Positions 14,574 to 18,981 of a stretch of DNA of 18,981 nucleotides are shown here, one piece after another; the stretch's first letter is position 1, and each line of letters begins with the position of its first letter. A program made the position numbers and the translations under genes. The stretch comes from Mageeibacillus sp. UBA5436 (GTDB lineage: Bacteria > Bacillota > Clostridia > Saccharofermentanales > DTU023). The notes beneath the pieces are model-generated. The model worked only from the letters and a program-made list of their open reading frames with translations. It had not been told where the DNA came from and did not search any database. The stretch covers positions 22,134 to 41,114 of the forward strand of contig DIRM01000024.1 in the NCBI GenBank assembly GCA_002427545.1, written 5' to 3'.

Positions 14574-15821
14574 TCAGGCAATTAGGCTATTGAGCACATC
14601 CAATAACTGTTTCGTTAATTCTTTATAATCATGATTTTGTGCAAGCAAGTAAGCATTTTCACCCATTTGATCTCTATCTTCTTGTGAGAGATTAGTGAAT
14701 TGCTTAATTGCTTCATAGATTTCTTTTTCATTTTGATTATTTATTTGAATGCCACAATGATATTTATTGATTATTGAATCATGTTCTTGTATTGTTGATA
14801 AAATCGGCTTTTTTACGGCTGCATATTCAAATAATTTATTTTGACTAATTCCATATTTATTTAAATCAACTTGCTTCGAATGTAATAAGGTAATATCTGC
14901 TCTAGATAAAACAGAAGCAATATATTTTTTTTGGATTCTGCCTTTGAAATAAATATTATTTAATTGATATTCTTTTGATAAATTTTCTAGATTTTCTCTT
15001 TCAGGCCCATCCCCAAATATAAAGAAACGAACATTAGGTAAATTCATTTGACACAGTTTTGCCGTTTCCACAATCATTTGCAATTGATAAATGTGGCGAA
15101 CCGAGCCTGTATATACAATTTTCAAATAATTAGGATTATCTAAATCTTCATCTTCTAAATAAAAGTTTTGTTTATTTGATTCAAACTCTGCTAAATCAAT
15201 GCCATTGTTAATTTGAGTAACTTTGTTTAAATCAATTTGATTATCCCAGCCCTGATCAATAATATATTGTTTTCCTCCAGACATTGTAAAAATAAGACGA
15301 TTTGTATTTTTATACAACCATTTTTCTAATTGATACAATATTTTAATTATCGGATTATTATTGCTGATATGATTAAAGTTAACGATAGAAAGAGGCCATA
15401 AATCTCTGACCTCCATGGCACAAGGTATCTTGTTTTTTTTGGCATAGCGTATTACCGTATAACAAGCAAAAGGTGTAGGTGACGATAAATATATAACGTC
15501 TGGCTTCTCCCCTTTTTTATTTAATTCCTTAATAACCTTCACAACATTGATTGGAAATTGCATCATATTAAAAATTCGACGCCAATTATTTTTTGAATAG
15601 CTTATTGTTCTGACAAAAGAATACGGAACACCATCAACATCTTTCTCCGTCATCAATTGACCTTGTTCTCTAAAATTAAGATCAGAATTATGTATTTGGC
15701 TTGCAGATAGGATACGAACATCATGTCCTTCTGCTCTCAAATTTTTAGAAAAATAATAATGACGAACTAATCCCCCTAAGCTCGGTGGTGTAGCATAATG
15801 ATTAACAATAAAAATATTCAA
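14574..15821 (-). CDS. GT4 glycosyltransferase, WbuB-like
   Basis: A 415-residue GT-B enzyme close to the WbuB group. N-terminal domain: MNIFIVNHYATPPSLGGLVR (1-20), an acceptor-side segment SSPTPF (113-118), and EVRDLWPLSI (137-146). C-terminal domain: NNGIDLAEF (205-213), YTGSVRHIYQ (237-246), FIFGDGPERE (267-276), and NKLFEYAAVKKPIL (328-341) with the conserved Glu332. It probably transfers a HexNAc-type sugar (WbuB acts with FucNAc) to the lipid-linked intermediate; that is family knowledge, not seen here. The start is a TTG at 15821-15819 with GAGGAG (15830-15835) 8 nt upstream, and there is no nearby in-frame ATG that keeps the N-terminal motif. Its stop lies 22 nt from the convergent dehydratase stop, with no clear terminator between. 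It stands apart from the main minus-strand block. Confidence 0.9.
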   Translation of the reverse strand: MNIFIVNHYATPPSLGGLVRHYYFSKNLRAEGHDVRILSASQIHNSDLNFREQGQLMTEKDVDGVPYSFVRTISYSKNNWRRIFNMMQFPINVVKVIKELNKKGEKPDVIYLSSPTPFACYTVIRYAKKNKIPCAMEVRDLWPLSIVNFNHISNNNPIIKILYQLEKWLYKNTNRLIFTMSGGKQYIIDQGWDNQIDLNKVTQINNGIDLAEFESNKQNFYLEDEDLDNPNYLKIVYTGSVRHIYQLQMIVETAKLCQMNLPNVRFFIFGDGPERENLENLSKEYQLNNIYFKGRIQKKYIASVLSRADITLLHSKQVDLNKYGISQNKLFEYAAVKKPILSTIQEHDSIINKYHCGIQINNQNEKEIYEAIKQFTNLSQEDRDQMGENAYLLAQNHDYKELTKQLLDVLNSLIA

Positions 15822-15829
15822 TGTATTTT

Positions 15830-15835
15830 CTCCTC
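15830..15835 (-). promoter_or_regulatory. Ribosome binding site supporting a TTG start
   Basis: GAGGAG on the minus strand, 8 nt before the TTG at 15821-15819, decides the start of the WbuB-like glycosyltransferase. Confidence 0.75.
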
Positions 15836-15903
15836 AATTATGTTTTGATTAGTAGAATAAGTTACGCTTTTGATACTAATATCATAAACGATAACAAATA
15901 ATA

Positions 15904-15932
15904 ATAATATGCTAAAATAACAAGCAAAACAA
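15904..15932 (-). promoter_or_regulatory. Candidate promoter for the WbuB-like glycosyltransferase
   Basis: On the minus strand TTGTTT (15932-15927) lies 17 nt before TATTAT (15909-15904), about 83 nt before the TTG start. It overlaps the candidate plus-strand promoter of the peptidase gene. Confidence 0.3.
15910..15918 (+). promoter_or_regulatory. Candidate extended -10 element for the peptidase gene
   Basis: TGCTAAAAT matches the extended -10 consensus (TG, one base, then five of six of TATAAT), about 94 nt before the ATG at 16012. A partial -35, ATAACA (15891-15896), is 16 nt before the hexamer. Confidence 0.3.
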
Positions 15933-16011
15933 TTCAAAAATAGTGAAGAGCTTAATCTATTAAACAGTATTTTACTTTTCACTTAATCAATATAAACAAG
16001 AATAAAAACAG

Positions 16012-18936
16012 ATGGGATTATTTATGACAGAAAAATTATATGGTTTTAAAAAGATAGATTCGCAATATATAAAAGAATTAGATGCCGAGGCCTTTATTTA
16101 TCAACATGAAAGGCTTGGTGCAAAATTATTACACATCCCAAATCATGATAATAATAAAGTTTTTACAATTGAATTTGTAACCTTACCAAAAGATGATACC
16201 GGCGTCGCTCATATCTTGGAACATTCTGTTTTGGCCGGCTCTGAAAAATTTCCTTTAAAAGAGCCTTTTGTTAATCTATTAAAAAGTTCTTTGAATACTT
16301 TTTTAAATGCCATGACGATGTCAGACAAAACAATATATCCTTTAGCTAGTTTAAACGAAAAAGATTTTCTTAATATACTCGATGTTTATTTAGACGCTGT
16401 TTTTTCTCCCAATATTAAATATGATCCGCTTATTTTGAAGCAAGAAGGCTGGCGTATCGAGCAATTTTCAGCAGATGAAGATCCCGTTTTTAATGGTGTT
16501 GTCTATAATGAAATGAAAGGCGCTTTAGCTTCTCCAGACGAAAAACTCAATTTATTATCAAGCAAACTTTTATTTGATAATACTTATCAATATGAATCTG
16601 GTGGCGATCCCAGATCTATAATCGATTTAACCGAAAAAGATTTTTTGGATTTTTATGATGCTAATTATCATCCAAGCAACTGTTATATTTATCTTTATGG
16701 TGATATGCCTGCCGAACCCGTTTTTAAAGCTTTAGAAGAAAAATTTAAAAATTATGAACCTCGATTTGATTTACCTCAAAATATTTCTACTAGCAAATTA
16801 AAACAACCCCAATATTTAGAATCAACTTATGCTGGAGCAGACGATGATTTAAATTATGCTCAAATTCAACTTGTTTATCCTAAAAATAAAGCAGAAGAAA
16901 CATCAGAAAACGAATATGCTTTACAGATTGCTATTAATGCTTTGTTTAATTTAGAATCCTCTATTATTAGACAAAATATTGTTGAAAAAGGCATTGCTCA
17001 AGATATTTATGCTTATTCCAATTCCAATACTTTTGATTTGGATTTATCGATTGTTTTAGTTGGTGTTCAATCTGATATTAAACCTGAAGAGTTAGAAAGA
17101 ATTGTCTGGCAGGAGCTAAGCGACGCCTTAAAAGATAATCAAAAATCAGGCTATTTAGCATCTTTAAACAGCCTATCCTTTGCTTTGCGAGAAGGCGATA
17201 GTCAATCCTTACCGCTTGGTTTGATTCATGGTTTAAATGCTCTTATTCAATGGCCTTATGGTATTAGTCCTTATGAATCTTTATCTTATGAAGAAATTCT
17301 GAAAAATTTGGCCAAACGTATCGAGGAAAATTCTATCAGTCTTTTATTAGAAGAATATGTAATTCATAATCCACATCGTGCCACCGTTTTAATTAAGCCG
17401 GATGAAAAGGTAGCAAATGAAGCTTTAATAATAGAAAACAATAAACTAAGAGCCATGTATGATTCACTTAATTCTCAAGAAAAAGAAAAAAATATTGAGA
17501 TGAATCTGGCTTTACGTCAAAAACAAGAAACCCCTGATTCTAAAGAAGCTTTAGCCTCTTTACCGGTTCTAGCAATTTCAGATTTAGAAGAATCGAAATC
17601 TTTTCAAGTGGTTTTAGAAGATGAACTGCAAGCATCCGATGGCAAAATTTTCCCAGTTATCACTTATATGGGTAAAAGTCGAGGTATCAGTTATCTCAAT
17701 TATCAATTTGATTTAAATGAGATTTCACAAGCCGAATTATTTGATTTAAGTCTTTTCCAAATTTTATTAGGGATGGTCAAGACGGAACATTATTCTTATC
17801 CTGATTTAACGAATGCTATTTTATCTCGAACGGGTGGTATTTCGAGCAGTCTCGTTTACAATCAAAATAAAAAATATTTTAATATTCGAACTAAAGTTTT
17901 AGAAAATCAAATCGAACAAGGCATTGATTTAATTGAAGAAATTCTTTTACGTAGTGATTTTCTTAATTCTAAAGATCGTGTTTATCAATTGCTATATATG
18001 ATTTTCTCTCGTTTTCAAATGAGTTTAGCAGACAATGGTATGGATATTGCCAAAAAACGCTTAGCTTCTTATTTTAATGATCAAGGCATGTTTAATGAAG
18101 TGACTTCTGGTATCATTTTTTATCAGAATTTGAAACAACTCTTACAAACTTGGGATCAGGTCGGAGATGATTTCATTGAAAAATTACAAAATATGTCTAA
18201 TCGTATTTTCAAGCAAAATTATTTTAGCCTATTCTATGCTGGTGAGAATGATCTATATGAAAAAGTTAAAACTCCTTTACTTCATTCTTTAGAAACTTTC
18301 CCTTTTTCTGAAAAGCTAGTTCCTGCCGAAATTTGGAACTTTGATTTAATTAATAAAAAAGAGGCTTTCATTATTCCTGCTGAAATTCAATATAATTTGT
18401 CTGGTTACAATTTAAAAAATTTAATTTCTGATTGGAAATTTGATGGTAGAATTCACGTTTTGAGGCAGATATTAAATACAGATTATTTATGGTCACAGGT
18501 GCGTGTACGTGGTGGAGCATATGGTGCTGGTTTTAGCATTGAGCGCAATGGCAATTTATTTTGTTCTAGCTATCGCGATCCTCAATGTAACAAGACTTTC
18601 CAAGCTTACAAAAACATTCCTGCCTATTTAAGGAATTTAAATATTGATTCTGAAGAATGGACTTCTTACATCATTGGTACTTTTGCTGCTTTAGATCAGC
18701 CGCTTTCTTTTCCTGCAGAAGCTAGAAGAGCTAGGATTTGGTATGATCAAAATATTAATTCCGAACAATTACAAAATGAGCGTAATCAAGCTTTAAATGC
18801 TACACTTGAGGATATTAAGTCTTTTGCAGATATAATTGAAAAGGCCTTAGAACCTGAATATTATTGCAGTTTAGGCAGTGAAAATAAATTAAAACAGGAT
18901 CAAGCCTTGTTTAAAGATCTTAAAGTTTTAGAATAA
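16012..18936 (+). CDS. M16C zinc metallopeptidase (presequence protease/insulinase-like)
   Basis: A 974-residue protein with the length and layout of bacterial relatives of the presequence protease (PreP): two M16 halves joined by a helical linker. The N-terminal half has the inverted zinc motif H67-I-L-E70-H71 in VAHILEHSVLAGS, followed by KEPFVNLLKSSLNTFLNAMT (83-102), YPLASLNEKDFLNILDVYLD (109-128) and the third zinc ligand Glu167 in VVYNEMKGA. The C-terminal half carries VRVRGGAYGAGFS (830-842), the family motif that closes the active site over peptide substrates. It should degrade short unstructured peptides; no signal peptide is visible, so it is probably cytosolic. The first ATG (16012) is used here, but the Met at 16024 (MTEKLYGF) is equally plausible; neither has a good Shine-Dalgarno. 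It is unrelated in function to the polysaccharide genes and probably marks the edge of the locus. Confidence 0.95.
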   Translation: MGLFMTEKLYGFKKIDSQYIKELDAEAFIYQHERLGAKLLHIPNHDNNKVFTIEFVTLPKDDTGVAHILEHSVLAGSEKFPLKEPFVNLLKSSLNTFLNAMTMSDKTIYPLASLNEKDFLNILDVYLDAVFSPNIKYDPLILKQEGWRIEQFSADEDPVFNGVVYNEMKGALASPDEKLNLLSSKLLFDNTYQYESGGDPRSIIDLTEKDFLDFYDANYHPSNCYIYLYGDMPAEPVFKALEEKFKNYEPRFDLPQNISTSKLKQPQYLESTYAGADDDLNYAQIQLVYPKNKAEETSENEYALQIAINALFNLESSIIRQNIVEKGIAQDIYAYSNSNTFDLDLSIVLVGVQSDIKPEELERIVWQELSDALKDNQKSGYLASLNSLSFALREGDSQSLPLGLIHGLNALIQWPYGISPYESLSYEEILKNLAKRIEENSISLLLEEYVIHNPHRATVLIKPDEKVANEALIIENNKLRAMYDSLNSQEKEKNIEMNLALRQKQETPDSKEALASLPVLAISDLEESKSFQVVLEDELQASDGKIFPVITYMGKSRGISYLNYQFDLNEISQAELFDLSLFQILLGMVKTEHYSYPDLTNAILSRTGGISSSLVYNQNKKYFNIRTKVLENQIEQGIDLIEEILLRSDFLNSKDRVYQLLYMIFSRFQMSLADNGMDIAKKRLASYFNDQGMFNEVTSGIIFYQNLKQLLQTWDQVGDDFIEKLQNMSNRIFKQNYFSLFYAGENDLYEKVKTPLLHSLETFPFSEKLVPAEIWNFDLINKKEAFIIPAEIQYNLSGYNLKNLISDWKFDGRIHVLRQILNTDYLWSQVRVRGGAYGAGFSIERNGNLFCSSYRDPQCNKTFQAYKNIPAYLRNLNIDSEEWTSYIIGTFAALDQPLSFPAEARRARIWYDQNINSEQLQNERNQALNATLEDIKSFADIIEKALEPEYYCSLGSENKLKQDQALFKDLKVLE

Positions 18937-18981
18937 ATATATAAATATATTAGATTTGACTAAGCTCATTATTTTCGTCAT

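Noticed and set aside
18937..18981. Start of another gene or a terminator at the right edge
   Set aside because: The short minus-strand frame from 18981 ends within a few codons, and no hairpin with a T-run is seen.
1..18981. CRISPR arrays, tRNA or rRNA genes, insertion sequences or phage genes
   Set aside because: No regularly spaced repeats, tRNA-like folds, transposase motifs or terminal inverted repeats were found.

Overview
This window is a surface-polysaccharide (capsule or O-antigen-like) locus from an A/T-rich, low-GC bacterium, most likely a member of the Bacillota. The case for Bacillota rests on A/T-rich codons, GAGG/AGGAG Shine-Dalgarno sites with some TTG starts, a UDP-GlcNAc 2-epimerase resembling Bacillus MnaA, a short PglC-type sugar transferase, and a Clostridia-like M16C peptidase. 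A low-GC diderm member of the Negativicutes cannot be excluded. I cannot name the genus.

Layout. A long gene block on the minus strand runs from about 12122 down past position 1. In transcription order it holds: initiating sugar-phosphate transferase, UDP-GlcNAc 6-dehydrogenase (WbpA type), Gfo/Idh/MocA dehydrogenase (WbpB type), LpxD-like hexapeptide acyltransferase, WbpE-type aminotransferase, Wzy-type polymerase, UDP-GlcNAc 2-epimerase, GT4 glycosyltransferase, Wzx-type flippase and a second DegT-family aminotransferase cut by the window edge. The genes are tightly packed, with 4-nt and 19-nt overlaps or short gaps, apart from gaps of about 100-150 nt after the first gene and before the last. 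A 536-nt (or 539-nt) gene-free region with several inverted repeats separates this block from a divergent membrane-bound NDP-sugar 4,6-dehydratase (12662-14551, plus). A WbuB-like glycosyltransferase (14574-15821, minus) converges on the dehydratase. A zinc metallopeptidase of the presequence-protease type (16012-18936, plus) is probably outside the polysaccharide locus.

How the genes fit together. The dehydrogenase, C3 oxidoreductase, aminotransferase and acyltransferase match, step for step, the pathway from UDP-GlcNAc to UDP-2,3-diacetamido-2,3-dideoxy-glucuronic acid known from Pseudomonas aeruginosa O5 (wbpA/B/E/D) and Bordetella (wlb). The epimerase may convert this to the manno form (the WbpI step) or may separately supply UDP-ManNAc. 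The 4,6-dehydratase and the truncated aminotransferase could make a UDP-4-amino-4,6-dideoxy-HexNAc for the initiating transferase. Two GT4 enzymes would extend the lipid-linked unit, the flippase would export it and the polymerase would join the units.

The most unusual feature is the polymerase. It has 766 residues and carries a soluble insertion containing a near-gapless 117-residue tandem duplication, readable as four SH3-like modules, inside the loop just before its C-terminal catalytic-type motif. The acyltransferase is also notable: it has LpxD architecture but sits where a smaller WbpD would be expected.
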